DNA of 64,000 nt from Bacillus massilinigeriensis (GCF_900111815.1 NZ_LT630004.1:140373-204372), one strand, 5' to 3'; counted from the stretch's first letter, positions 17,429 to 25,799 are shown. A program made the numbers and translations. Notes: generated from the letters alone by a model not told the origin.

Positions 17429-17569
17429 ATGAAACAGCTGATTATCATTACCGGCATCCTGATTACCGCCCTGGCTGTCAGCTTCGGGTTTGAGACGTAT
17501 ATGAATGCATTGCAAGGCACCCGGTTAGGTTATCTCCTTATGTTGTCTCTTTTATTTCTTTTTCCTTGA
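17429..17569 (+). CDS. Possible small membrane ORF (46 aa)
   Basis: ATG 17429 to TGA 17569 encodes MKQLIIITGILITALAVSFG, then a short polar piece and a second hydrophobic end (YLLMLSLLFLFP). The composition is that of a single- or double-pass membrane peptide. The ribosome binding site is weak (GAAAG), and the end overlaps the 3' end of mscL on the other strand. It may be a chance frame. Confidence 0.3.
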   Translation: MKQLIIITGILITALAVSFGFETYMNALQGTRLGYLLMLSLLFLFP

Positions 17570-17924
17570 GAAGGTCGCGGATTTCCCTTAACAAATCTTC
17601 TTTCACATCAGCGCGGATTTCCTCTTGTACTTCTTCTTTATGCCTGAAAGAGCTGATCAAGCGGATAAAAAGAAAAATTGAAAATGAAATAATGAAAAAA
17701 TTAAAGATGTTTTGAAAGAATAACCCATACTTAATTTCTGCCTTCATAAAGGTGTACGAAAGGCCGGAAACATTGATGCCTCCGAGTAGGATGCCGACAA
17801 GCGGCATGATGATGTCATTGACAAGCGATGTGACGATTTTTCCGAACGCACCGCCGATGATGACACCGACAGCCAGGTCCAGCACATTCCCTTTAAGTGC
17901 AAACTTTTTAAAATCATTCCACAT
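17538..17924 (-). CDS. mscL: MscL, large-conductance mechanosensitive channel
   Basis: 128 residues. The N-terminal signature MWNDFKKFALKGNVLDLAVGVIIGGAFGKIVTSLVNDIIMPLVGILLGG contains the pore-lining first helix with the Gly/Ala packing. The second helix (about 70-90) and a cytoplasmic amphipathic helix follow. It opens under membrane tension to release solutes in hypo-osmotic shock. Clear AGGAGGAATTATCA site before the ATG. Length is within the family range. Confidence 0.97.
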   Translation of the reverse strand: MWNDFKKFALKGNVLDLAVGVIIGGAFGKIVTSLVNDIIMPLVGILLGGINVSGLSYTFMKAEIKYGLFFQNIFNFFIISFSIFLFIRLISSFRHKEEVQEEIRADVKEDLLREIRDLLKEKEIKETT

Positions 17925-17979
17925 TGATAATTCCTCCTAGTAGTGTTTGCAAGGTTGTTAAAGTATTATCCGGAGGTTC

Positions 17980-18010
17980 AAAAAATTGAAGGCAGTAAAT
18001 TAGCCTTCAA
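17980..18010 (-). terminator. Terminator of acyP
   Basis: TTGAAGGC / GCCTTCAA stem with a 9-nt loop followed on the minus strand by TTTTTTG, right at the acyP stop codon. Confidence 0.8.
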
Positions 18011-18283
18011 TCAGTATTTAATGGTGAACGATTGCCAATCATCATGGTGTTCGCATTCGTGGTATTCGAGACGATCAACTCTCGAAAATGGATTACCCCT
18101 GCGGAGCTCCTCCATATACTGCTCCAAATCAGCTTTAGTCCCCGTTGCTACAATTTTGACAGCATCGTCTCCCTGGTTCATAACCCAGCCGTTAATGCCA
18201 TATTGGATGGCTTTCATTTGGGCGTAGTACCTGTAGCCTACTCCTTGAACTTTTCCTGATACAAGAATCTGTAACTGAATCAA
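18011..18283 (-). CDS. acyP: Acylphosphatase
   Basis: 90 residues, hydrolysing acyl phosphates such as carbamoyl phosphate. The catalytic loop and Arg are in LVSGKVQGVGYRYY (about 7-20), and the conserved Asn is in INGWVMNQGDDAVKIVATG (about 30-48). Starts at TTG with GGAGGCGACATC before it. Counterpart of B. subtilis YflL. Confidence 0.95.
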   Translation of the reverse strand: MIQLQILVSGKVQGVGYRYYAQMKAIQYGINGWVMNQGDDAVKIVATGTKADLEQYMEELRRGNPFSRVDRLEYHECEHHDDWQSFTIKY

Positions 18284-18384
18284 GATGTCGCCTCCAGAAT
18301 CTTTTCGGTAAGAAATTGTACCTATTTGTTTTCATTATATCAACAAAGAATATGTGCGTATAGTTGAAAATCCCGCCATGAATG

Positions 18385-18413
18385 GTAAAAAGGCAGCTGT
18401 CATCCAGCTGCCC
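18385..18413 (-). terminator. Terminator of the aminopeptidase gene
   Basis: GGCAGCTG-GATGA-CAGCTGCC followed on the minus strand by TTTTT. Confidence 0.85.
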
Positions 18414-18433
18414 CCTTGAAGATAGCTTCCATT

Positions 18434-19666
18434 TTAGAATGCCCAGTTTCCGTTCCGGAATACAGGCTCTTCTTTTCCGTCAGCCGTGATGCCATCAATG
18501 TCCATCTCTGCCGACCCGATCATGAAATCAACGTGGGTGATGCTTATATTCAAGCCGTGCTGCTCCAGCTCTTCTTTTGACATTTTCTTTCCGCCCTCAA
18601 GACAAAAAGCGTAAGAGCTTCCGATTGCCAGATGGTTGGAGGCATTTTCATCGAAAAGCGTGTTGAAAAATAGGATGTTTGATTCAGAAATAGGCGAATG
18701 ATAAGGTACAAGTGCTACTTCACCGAGGTAATGGGATCCTTCATCCGTCTCCACAAGGCGCTTCAGGATTTCTTCGCCTTCCTCTGCGCGGACATCGGTA
18801 ATTCGGCCATTTTCAAACGTCAGGACGAAGCGGTCAATAATGTTGCCGCCATAGCTGAGAGGCTTCGTGCTGGAAACATGTCCGTTCACGCCATTTTTCA
18901 GCGGAACGGTGAAAACTTCTTCTGTTGGCATGTTCGCCATGAATTCATGGCCCTTTTCATTAACGCTGCCTGCTCCAACCCATATATGCTTTTCCGGCAG
19001 TTCAATCGTCAAGTCAGTCCCAGGTGCGCGGTAGTGAAGCTTTTTATAGCGCCTGCTGTTGAGATAATCCACTTTTTCATGAAGGGTGCTGTCATGCTTT
19101 TTCCACTCTTCCACAGGGTTTTCTTTATCAGCGCGTACCGCTTTGAAAATCGCTTCCCATAAAAGGCGCATGCTTTCATCTGCTGAAGCATCCGGGAATA
19201 CTTTTTGCGCCCAGCTTTCAGAAGGAGCTGCGATGACGGTCCAGCTCACTTTGTCTGACTGTATGTATTGGCGAAATTGTTCTAATGCAGTGCCTGTGGC
19301 TTTTTGATTGTTGGAAATACGCTCAGGGTCGATTCCTTTCAAAAGGTCAGGGCCTGAAGAGACGACCGACATGAAGGCAGCGCCCTGTTCGGCAAGATCG
19401 ACAATTTCTTTTGCGCGGAACTCTGGGTACTCATGGAAAACCTCATCAGGTGCAAGCTCATATTTCAGGCGGGTAACACTATCATCGTTCCAGTTGACAA
19501 TGACATTCTTTGCTCCAATTTCATACGCTTTTTTAACAATAAGACGCACAAGCTTCTGAGCATCAAGAGTAGCGTTGACAACGAGCGTCTGGCCTTTCTG
19601 AACATTGACGCCGACTTTCACGGCAAGGTCGGCATACTTTTCAAGTTGCGTTTGGAATTCACTCAT
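18434..19666 (-). CDS. ampS: Aminopeptidase, M29 family (AmpS-type)
   Basis: 410 residues, the family's usual length. M29 metalloaminopeptidase with a two-metal centre; visible landmarks are VVNATLDAQKLVRLIVKKAYEIGAKNVIVNW, EGSHYLGEVALVPYHSPIS (Glu and His ligand region), NHLAIGSSYAFCLEGG and ITHVDFMIGSAEMDIDG (His/Asp ligands). It trims N-terminal residues from peptides in the cytoplasm. The start is the ATG at 19666 (MSEFQTQLEKYADLAVKVG) with AAAAGGAG 7 nt upstream; the ATG two codons earlier is too close to the site. Confidence 0.94.
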   Translation of the reverse strand: MSEFQTQLEKYADLAVKVGVNVQKGQTLVVNATLDAQKLVRLIVKKAYEIGAKNVIVNWNDDSVTRLKYELAPDEVFHEYPEFRAKEIVDLAEQGAAFMSVVSSGPDLLKGIDPERISNNQKATGTALEQFRQYIQSDKVSWTVIAAPSESWAQKVFPDASADESMRLLWEAIFKAVRADKENPVEEWKKHDSTLHEKVDYLNSRRYKKLHYRAPGTDLTIELPEKHIWVGAGSVNEKGHEFMANMPTEEVFTVPLKNGVNGHVSSTKPLSYGGNIIDRFVLTFENGRITDVRAEEGEEILKRLVETDEGSHYLGEVALVPYHSPISESNILFFNTLFDENASNHLAIGSSYAFCLEGGKKMSKEELEQHGLNISITHVDFMIGSAEMDIDGITADGKEEPVFRNGNWAF

Positions 19667-19722
19667 ATACATTCTCCTTTTCTGAATCTTCTTATATATT
19701 CTATCTGCTATTGGGAAGGTCT

Positions 19723-20991
19723 TCAAGCAACTGAAGAAATTTTTTGTTTTTCATGCATCTGGAACATAACCCAATACAATACGGCGCTAAAGAGCGCAAG
19801 AATGGCAAGGATGATAAACGTCCAGCTGTAGCCAATCCATACTGTCAGCGGGATGGAAATCGGCGCGATCGTCCTTCCAAGCGTATAGCGAAGGCTTGCG
19901 GCCGCAAAATACTGCCCACGCATATGCTCAGGGGCAAGGCTTGAAATGAAGCTTTGCTGCATGCCTGCCGTCATCAGCTCGGCAAGGGTGAAGAGGCCCA
20001 TTGCCGCAATTAATCCCCAAATCCAGGATGTTTGGCCAAACAGGATGATAGAAGCAGCATAAATAACGGACGATAAGATAAACACGTTGCGCTCCCGATA
20101 CTTCGTCATCCACTTCGTTACACTAACAGTCAGCAGTGCAACAAAAAATCCATTTTCAGAGAGAAGGAGTCCGAATGCCTGCTCTCCACCGAGCGAGAAG
20201 GAGAAGTTGCCGAATTCGAACAGCGTCTGGCTTACGACTTTTTCCTTCGTATAGACAGGGATGAGGAGGTCTAACTGCATGAATGTCTGTGCAACGAGAA
20301 CTCCTGCAAGGATAAACAGCAGGAATACCCTGTCTTTCACAATGACTTTATAGTCGGAAATCTGTTCCTTCATGAAGGAATACCATTTCTCTTGTTTCTT
20401 TTTTACCTGAGAAGGCTTCGGCAGCGTTTCCCTTGTATATTGCCAGAGAACGGCAGCAAGGAGAACGCAGATGATTCCCACTGCGACAAGGAGTTCAAAG
20501 CGGTATTTCACGTAAAAAATAGCGCCAAGAATCGGGCCAATGACAACCGCAATATTGATGGACGTGTAAAAAACGGCAAACACGCTGCTCCGATCTTTTT
20601 CCTCGACAACATCGGCAATCATCGCCTGGCTGGCAGGCCAGTAAATCGATCCGAAAATTCCGACAATCGCGAATGCAATAAAGCCAGTAATCGGAGACGT
20701 GAACCATGGCGATACGGCAAGCGCGAAAACGAGGAAAGCAGCACCCTGCCCAAAGGCGGAGATCACCATCATCCGTTTGCGCCCGAAAGTATCCGCAAAA
20801 TATCCGCCCATCAGGTTCGCGGCAACGGAAAAAACTTGCGAGAATATCAACAGAAGCCCAGCGCGCCCTTTCCCAAAGCTCTCGGCAAAATAAATCGTCA
20901 AAAACGGGAAGAACATCCAAAAAGTAATGTTCATCAAAGCTTCTCCGAAAAGACGTACTTTTAAATTCCGATCCCAATCACGTATCCGCAT
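19723..20991 (-). CDS. MFS transporter (DHA1-like, 422 aa)
   Basis: Twelve predicted membrane segments. MFS signatures: GGYFADTFGRKRMMVISAFGQGAAF between helices 2 and 3, and AFYTSINIAVVIGPILGAIF in helix 5 (motif C type of drug:H+ antiporters). Substrate unknown. An insertion of about 20 residues between helices 7 and 8 (KEKVVSQTLFEFGNFSFSLGGEQAF) is outside the usual core. ATG 20991 follows CGAGGAGGGGCTGCG. The stop is 57 bp before the ampS start, so the two may be one transcript. Confidence 0.88.
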   Translation of the reverse strand: MRIRDWDRNLKVRLFGEALMNITFWMFFPFLTIYFAESFGKGRAGLLLIFSQVFSVAANLMGGYFADTFGRKRMMVISAFGQGAAFLVFALAVSPWFTSPITGFIAFAIVGIFGSIYWPASQAMIADVVEEKDRSSVFAVFYTSINIAVVIGPILGAIFYVKYRFELLVAVGIICVLLAAVLWQYTRETLPKPSQVKKKQEKWYSFMKEQISDYKVIVKDRVFLLFILAGVLVAQTFMQLDLLIPVYTKEKVVSQTLFEFGNFSFSLGGEQAFGLLLSENGFFVALLTVSVTKWMTKYRERNVFILSSVIYAASIILFGQTSWIWGLIAAMGLFTLAELMTAGMQQSFISSLAPEHMRGQYFAAASLRYTLGRTIAPISIPLTVWIGYSWTFIILAILALFSAVLYWVMFQMHEKQKISSVA

Positions 20992-21044
20992 CGCAGCCCC
21001 TCCTCGCCCCTTCGATTTCAGTAATCCTATCATACTATCTTACA

Positions 21045-21300
21045 GGAAAAACTTACAAGTATATTCTTTAGGGTTTCGAAACTTTCTTAGAGGTGGGCTG
21101 GTGTTGGAGGGTTGAGGTTAGGCGTAAGAATGTGATGGTAGAGGAGAATGGTGATTAGTTTGGAAAAGTGCTACAGAGCGGAATGTGGGAAAATGCTTGA
21201 AAGGGAGAGATGGGGGCACTGAGGGGTGGCTGGGAGCAGGGCAGGGGAGATGATTATTTGGGCAGGCGGTTTCATTCATAAGAAGGATGGATCGTTTTTG
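21045..21300. other. Intergenic stretch with strong purine bias
   Basis: Between the MFS gene and the topB terminator the plus strand is rich in G and A (runs such as GGTGGGCTGGTGTTGGAGGG). No open frame with a binding site, no repeat family member and no clear promoter was found. Confidence 0.6.
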
Positions 21301-21306
21301 GCTAGA

Positions 21307-21342
21307 AAATCAAACCCGCTTCCTAATATGGAGCGGGTTTGA
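21307..21342 (-). terminator. Terminator of topB
   Basis: AAACCCGCT(CC) ... AGCGGGTTT stem with an ATATTAGG loop, ending in TTGA on the minus strand. Confidence 0.8.
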
Positions 21343-21350
21343 TGGTTTCC

Positions 21351-23444
21351 TTACTCTTTTTTCTCGAGTGCGGCTTTCAGCAGGTCTCCAAGGCTGTTGC
21401 CGAAGGATTCTTGGCTTGGACTGTATTTTTGCTTGAGCTTGCGCTCTTCGTGCTTCGATACGGTCTTTTTGCGTTCTTCGGCCTTCTCGACGATATTGCA
21501 GCGCCTGCATTGGAAGTAGGTGCCTGCTTTGCCGTTATGAATTTCCATCTTTTTATGACATTGCGGGCAGCGTCTGTTGGATAGCTTTGGATCTTTATGT
21601 TTGCGGAAGCTGCAGTCTATGCTGGAACAAACGAGGATTTTGCCCTCTTTTGTTTTCCGTTCTTTCAGGAATTCGCCGCATTCCGGACATTTTGATCCTG
21701 TAAGGTTATGGGCCCGATACGATTTGTCGCTTGCTTTGATTTCCGAGACAAGCTGGTCTGTCTGCTTGCGGATTTTTGCTTTGAAGGCTTTCGGGTTACC
21801 TTTGCCGCGGGCGATTTCCTCGAGTTCTTTTTCCCATTTAGCTGTTAGCTCTGGTGAAGTAAGTTCATCGTTTACCAGATCAATTAGCTGTTTCCCTTTT
21901 TTAGTAGGGTATAGGCGGCTGTTTTGGCGCTCGACGGCTTCTGCGGATATTAGTTTTTCAATAATATCGGCTCTTGTGGCTGGCGTTCCGAGTCCGTACT
22001 TTTCCATTCTTCCAAGTATATCTGCTTCGGTATAGCGGTTTGGCGGCTCTGTCAGTTTTTTGCTGACAGTGACAGAGCTGATGTTGAACGCTTTGCCCTT
22101 GGTTAGGTTGCCTAGATTTTGATGCTTGCTGCTGTCATCATCCTTGCCCAATACTGTTTTAAACCCTTGCTCTACTATATTGGTTTCTCTTGCGCTAAGC
22201 GTTTCGCCGGCAATGTCAAATCGGGCTTGGATTGTTTCATATTCGTAAGCCGGATAGAATAGGGCAAGAAAGCGGCGAACAATCAGATCATACAGTTTGC
22301 GCTCATCATTCTCGAGCTTTCCTAAATTTAAGTGCTGTTCTGTTGGAATGATGGCGTGGTGGTCTGATACTTTTTCATTGTTGAAGACCCTTCGGGCCAG
22401 GACCTTGCCTTTATTGGCAAGCGCAGGTCTAGCCTCGTCTTTGTAGCCGGATGAAATGGCTTGGAGGCGGTCATTCATCGTTGCTTCCATATCTTTTGTG
22501 AGATAGCGTGAATCAGTCCGAGGGTAGGTGACAAGCTTGTGCTGCTCATAGAGACCCTGGAGGACGTTAAGCGTTTTTTTAGCTGAAAAGCCGAACCGTT
22601 TGTTCGCATCTCGCTGAAGCTCTGTCAGGTCATAAGGCAGCGGCTGGGGCTCGCTTTTCTTTTTGCGTGCTACCTCTGTTAATATTGCTTTTTGGCCTTC
22701 GAGCTTACCTTTTATTTTTTCAGCTGTCTCAGCAGAGAAGATTCTTTTTTCGCCGTTCTTTTCCCACTCAGCTGACAGGATACCAACAGAAGCTTGAATG
22801 GTGAAGTATTCTTTCGGGACGAAGGAAGAGATTTCTTTTTCCCGTTCGATCATCATGGCAAGTGTCGGAGTCTGGACGCGTCCGGCAGAGAGCGGGTCTT
22901 TGTACTTGGTCGTAAGCGCGCGGGAAACGTTCAGGCCGATGAGCCAGTCTGCTTCTGCGCGGCATACAGCGGATTCATAAAGATCGTCAAACTGTTTTCC
23001 GGGTTTAAGAGACTTAAAGCCGTCCTTGATTGCTTTATCGGTTTGGGAGGAAATCCAAAGACGTTTGATTGGCTTGTTGCATTTCGCCTTCTCGAGAATC
23101 CAGCGGGCTACTAATTCGCCTTCGCGACCGGCGTCAGTGGCGATAATGATGTCTTTAATATCTTTCCTTTTTGTCAGGTTTTCAATTGCTTTGTATTGCG
23201 CAGTGGTTTGCCTAATGACTTTGAGTCCCATTCTATCCGGAATGATCGGAAGGTCTTCGAGTCTCCAGGTGGTATATTTGGAGTCGTAGTGCTCCGGCAT
23301 TTTGAGCTCGATCAGGTGGCCAAGCGCCCATGTGACAATATGGTTGTTTCCTTCAATATAACTTTTATTTTTTTGATTGCAGCCGAGGACTCTCGCAAGT
23401 TCGCGGGCGACGCTCGGTTTTTCTGCAAGGACTAATGATTTCAT
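21351..23444 (-). CDS. topB: DNA topoisomerase III
   Basis: 697 residues, type IA topoisomerase that decatenates by passing strands through a transient single-strand break. Toprim domain at the N terminus (MKSLVLAEKPSVARELARVLG; ATDAGREGELVARWI with the acidic metal site), active-site Tyr in LVTYPRTDSRYLT (about 310), GRVQTPTLAM, and two C-terminal zinc-ribbon units CPECGEFL...CSSIDC and CPQCHKKM...CRRC. It lacks the longer C-terminal tail of some homologues. ATG 23444 has AAAGGAGCAAGC upstream. Confidence 0.96.
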   Translation of the reverse strand: MKSLVLAEKPSVARELARVLGCNQKNKSYIEGNNHIVTWALGHLIELKMPEHYDSKYTTWRLEDLPIIPDRMGLKVIRQTTAQYKAIENLTKRKDIKDIIIATDAGREGELVARWILEKAKCNKPIKRLWISSQTDKAIKDGFKSLKPGKQFDDLYESAVCRAEADWLIGLNVSRALTTKYKDPLSAGRVQTPTLAMMIEREKEISSFVPKEYFTIQASVGILSAEWEKNGEKRIFSAETAEKIKGKLEGQKAILTEVARKKKSEPQPLPYDLTELQRDANKRFGFSAKKTLNVLQGLYEQHKLVTYPRTDSRYLTKDMEATMNDRLQAISSGYKDEARPALANKGKVLARRVFNNEKVSDHHAIIPTEQHLNLGKLENDERKLYDLIVRRFLALFYPAYEYETIQARFDIAGETLSARETNIVEQGFKTVLGKDDDSSKHQNLGNLTKGKAFNISSVTVSKKLTEPPNRYTEADILGRMEKYGLGTPATRADIIEKLISAEAVERQNSRLYPTKKGKQLIDLVNDELTSPELTAKWEKELEEIARGKGNPKAFKAKIRKQTDQLVSEIKASDKSYRAHNLTGSKCPECGEFLKERKTKEGKILVCSSIDCSFRKHKDPKLSNRRCPQCHKKMEIHNGKAGTYFQCRRCNIVEKAEERKKTVSKHEERKLKQKYSPSQESFGNSLGDLLKAALEKKE

Positions 23445-23533
23445 GCTTGCTCCTTTCAATAACAGCGGTTTTGCTCTCCGCTTACTAGTATAATGGAAAA
23501 GAAGCCGAATTTGTATTCCTGCACCCCGCTAAA

Positions 23534-23603
23534 GCGTGCCTGACCCCCGGCACGTTAGTGTGGTACTGCTTTAACGAATTACTCAGCCGGGGGTCAGGCA
23601 CGC
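23534..23603. repeat. Inverted pair of GCGTGCCTGACCCCC repeats forming a long hairpin
   Basis: GCGTGCCTGACCCCCGGC at 23534-23551 and its exact complement GCCGGGGGTCAGGCACGC at 23586-23603, 34 nt apart. The pair can form an 18-bp stem. It lies between topB and the Nudix-GNAT gene; the rest of that gap shows nothing. Confidence 0.85.
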
Positions 23604-23701
23604 GTCAATGGAGTAAAGCGTTAATGCAAAGTTGCCGATTAGCAAATGAGTATGGGCATCCCGGGCTGGCACACTAGTAAATAGGAATGGGGGAGACACT
23701 T

Positions 23702-24616
23702 ATGGGAGATTACATACAGGAGATTAGAAGTCTTATTGGGACAAGACCATTTATCCTGGCTGGCTCTGCACTAATAGTGATAGATAGGGAGGGCAGGATT
23801 CTTCTTCAGCAACGTGCGGACACTGGGAACTGGGGATTGCCTGGCGGCGCAATGGAACCAGGGGAGAACCTTGAAGAAACAGCAAAGCGAGAGCTTTTCG
23901 AGGAAACAGGCTTAATAGCAAAGGAATTAAAGTTTCTTGATTTATTATCGGGAGGAGAATACTTCTTTCGTTATCCAAACGGAGATGAAATCTATAATTG
24001 CATTGCGCTATATGGGGTTGTCGATTGGGAAGGGGATCTTGTCATTAATGATGATGAAAGCCTTAGACTCCAATTCTTTTTTCAAGAAGAATTACCGTTA
24101 CTTAAGGGAAATCCCAAGATGATATTGGCCAAACTGCCTCAATATCATCTGCTTCCTGAAATGAAACAGTTTTCGATAAAGGATATCATGAATGCTGCAA
24201 GGGTGCTCGTTATCCAACGGGCGGCATACAGACTGGAAGCAGAGCTTATTGGCACAGATGAAATTCCTCCACTGAAAGAGAGCTTGGAAGATTTGCAGGG
24301 GTGCGGGCAAACGTTCATAGGATACTATAATCAAGGCGAGTTGGCAGGCGTTCTTTCTTATAAGAAGGAAGAAGGAACAATTGACATTCATCGGTTAGTT
24401 GTTGCTCCGGCACACTTTCGGAAAGGTATTGCACGCAAGCTGTTGGGATGGTTGGAGAATCAGGAGACTGATGCTGAACTGTTTACTGTCAGTACAGGAA
24501 GAGACAATGAGCCCGCCGTATGCCTGTACAAAAGCTTAGGCTATGTGTTGGAAAGAGAATCAATCGTAGGGCCGGGGATCAAATTGGTCCACTTCACCAA
24601 GCTAAAGCGTGCCTGA
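23702..24616 (+). CDS. Nudix hydrolase - GNAT acetyltransferase fusion
   Basis: 304 residues. The Nudix domain (about 15-150) carries the full Nudix box GAMEPGENLEETAKRELFEETGL, with the catalytic REL-EE residues. The C-terminal GNAT domain (about 190-300) shows IDIHRLVVAPAHFRKGIARKLLGWLE, where RKGIARKL is the acetyl-CoA binding A motif, and PAVCLYKSLGYVLERES. The substrates of both halves are unknown. ATG 23702 has GGGGGAG 6 nt upstream. The last codons and the stop (AAG CGT GCC TGA) are supplied by a GCGTGCCTGACCCCC repeat, so the native C terminus may have been changed by repeat insertion. Confidence 0.88.
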   Translation: MGDYIQEIRSLIGTRPFILAGSALIVIDREGRILLQQRADTGNWGLPGGAMEPGENLEETAKRELFEETGLIAKELKFLDLLSGGEYFFRYPNGDEIYNCIALYGVVDWEGDLVINDDESLRLQFFFQEELPLLKGNPKMILAKLPQYHLLPEMKQFSIKDIMNAARVLVIQRAAYRLEAELIGTDEIPPLKESLEDLQGCGQTFIGYYNQGELAGVLSYKKEEGTIDIHRLVVAPAHFRKGIARKLLGWLENQETDAELFTVSTGRDNEPAVCLYKSLGYVLERESIVGPGIKLVHFTKLKRA

Positions 24617-24655
24617 CCCCCGGTGCGTTAATTCGGTGAAGTGTGCCTGACCCCC
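24607..24655 (+). repeat. Two GCGTGCCTGACCCCC repeats over the Nudix-GNAT stop codon
   Basis: GCGTGCCTGACCCCCGG at 24607-24623 contains the stop TGA of the upstream gene. A second copy (GTGTGCCTGACCCCC) is at 24641-24655. Confidence 0.85.
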
Positions 24656-24739
24656 AGCGCGGTGAAACAGCAGTGCGTTAGTGGCTCACATTATTGCGGT
24701 ACAACTGCCCTTCACCGCGCCCCAAACCCCACCGTCTTA

Positions 24740-24901
24740 CTATTTCTCTTCTTCTTCCACTCTGTTTTTGAAGGCTTCCTGAACGACGAGAAATTCTTCG
24801 TCTTCCTGGGCTTCTGTTGTTCGCCCCTCAACGATGGTCCCTTTAGGGAATTCGCCTGGGTGGCCTTTCTTTTTATGGTTGAAACCTGTTCCGCGTGACA
24901 T
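24740..24901 (-). CDS. Small charged protein (53 aa), conserved-looking
   Basis: MSRGTGFNHKKKGHPGEFPKG at the N terminus, then an acidic C-terminal helix (EDEEFLVVQEAFKNRVEEEEK). The basic head with an acidic tail resembles small Bacillus proteins of unknown role. GAAAGGAGGTAGAGAC precedes ATG 24901, a very good start site; the longer frame to 24967 is not needed. Function unknown. Confidence 0.65.
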   Translation of the reverse strand: MSRGTGFNHKKKGHPGEFPKGTIVEGRTTEAQEDEEFLVVQEAFKNRVEEEEK

Positions 24902-25047
24902 GTCTCTACCTCCTTTCGCTCGAAAATAGCATTCCCGCAATCGATGTTGACTATCAATAAAATCCATGTCCGTCCTTCACCTTCATGAAAGTTGCCGCTG
25001 CACTTGCATAGTAATAAGTATGGAATTTGTGAAAGGAGAATGAGCAC

Positions 25048-25659
25048 ATGGGATTTCTGAACGAAAATCAGCGGAACATGGCAAGACAGCCTTTTTACGC
25101 TTCAATAGGGGATAGGGCGCCATTGTTCCAGGCTCAAGCCGTTTCAGGTGATAATATGCTGACAAGGCTGCAGCTCGCTGATTATAAAGGCAAGTGGCTG
25201 ATCCTGTTTTTTTATCCGAGCAATTTTACCTTTGTATGACCTACCGAGCTGGCGGCGGTCGCCGCTATTTATCCGCAAATTCGATCGGAAGGTGCCGAAG
25301 TGCTGGCCATCAGCACTGACAGCATTTATGCCCATGCAGTTTTTAAAAAAACATCCCCGTCACTCAGGAATGTTACCTACCCGCTTGTCAGCGACAGGAA
25401 CCAGGAAATCAGCCGTTCATACCGTGTGCTGGACGAAAAAGCCGGTGCATCTTTAAGGGCATCTGTTATCATTTGTCCTGATCAAATCATTCAAGCGAAA
25501 CTTATCTATCCTGGTGGCATCGGCAGGAACGTCCCAGAGCATCTCAGGCTGCTTCAAGCCTTTCGTTATGAAAAAGAAACAGGAAAAGGCATTCCAGCAA
25601 ACTGGGTTCCTGGCCAACCAGGAATAGAGAAAAAAGCCATAGACATTGGAAAAATATAA
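25048..25659 (+). CDS. Candidate selenocysteine peroxiredoxin (AhpC/TSA family, UGA at the peroxidatic position)
   Basis: ATG 25048 (AAAGGAG upstream) to TAA 25659 is one frame of 204 codons broken only by TGA at 25237-25239. That codon falls exactly on the peroxidatic Cys of the motif FTFVCPTEL: the sequence reads FYPSNFTFV-stop-PTELAAVAA. Downstream, AISTDSIYAHAVF, YPLVSDRNQEISRSYRVL, the catalytic Arg (about 137, GASLRAS) and GRNVPEHLRLLQAF are intact, with no other lesion. The resolving Cys of the usual CPANW motif is Ile (GIPANWVPG), so it would work as a 1-Sec enzyme or use Cys143 (IICPDQ). The family reduces H2O2 and organic peroxides. The alternative is a nonsense mutation of TGT/TGC in an otherwise intact gene. 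Confidence 0.85.
25250..25267 (+). promoter_or_regulatory. Candidate bacterial SECIS hairpin after the UGA codon
   Basis: U-G-GCGGC stem pairs with GCCGC-U-A around the tetraloop GGUC (25257-25260): five GC pairs plus G-U and U-A. The first loop G is 18 nt after the UGA, and the first two loop bases are both G. Bacterial SECIS elements are described as stem-loops with the loop about 16-37 nt from the UGA and a G among the first two loop bases. GC-rich Ala/Val codons could make such a hairpin by chance. Confidence 0.55.
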
Positions 25660-25665
25660 AAAACA

Positions 25666-25704
25666 AAAGCCCTATTTTCTTTCGGAAGGAAAAGGGCTTT
25701 TTTT
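25666..25704 (+). terminator. Terminator of the peroxiredoxin gene
   Basis: AAAAGCCCT ... AGGGCTTTT with an inner TTTTC/GAAGGA pairing, then a seven-T tract. Confidence 0.85.
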
Positions 25705-25764
25705 CTATTTTCGAGGAAAAAATAAGGGGAGCACGGACCTAAAAAGAAATGCTGTGAAGATTAG

Positions 25765-25799
25765 GTGACAATAATCACCGGTAAAAATAATTTTGTCAC
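25765..25799 (+). promoter_or_regulatory. Inverted repeat upstream of cydA, possible regulator site
   Basis: GTGACAA (25765-25771) and TTGTCAC (25793-25799) form a perfect inverted repeat about 100 nt before cydA. In B. subtilis cyd genes are repressed by Rex at TTGTGAA-type palindromes; this one is related but wider, so the regulator is uncertain. Confidence 0.35.
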
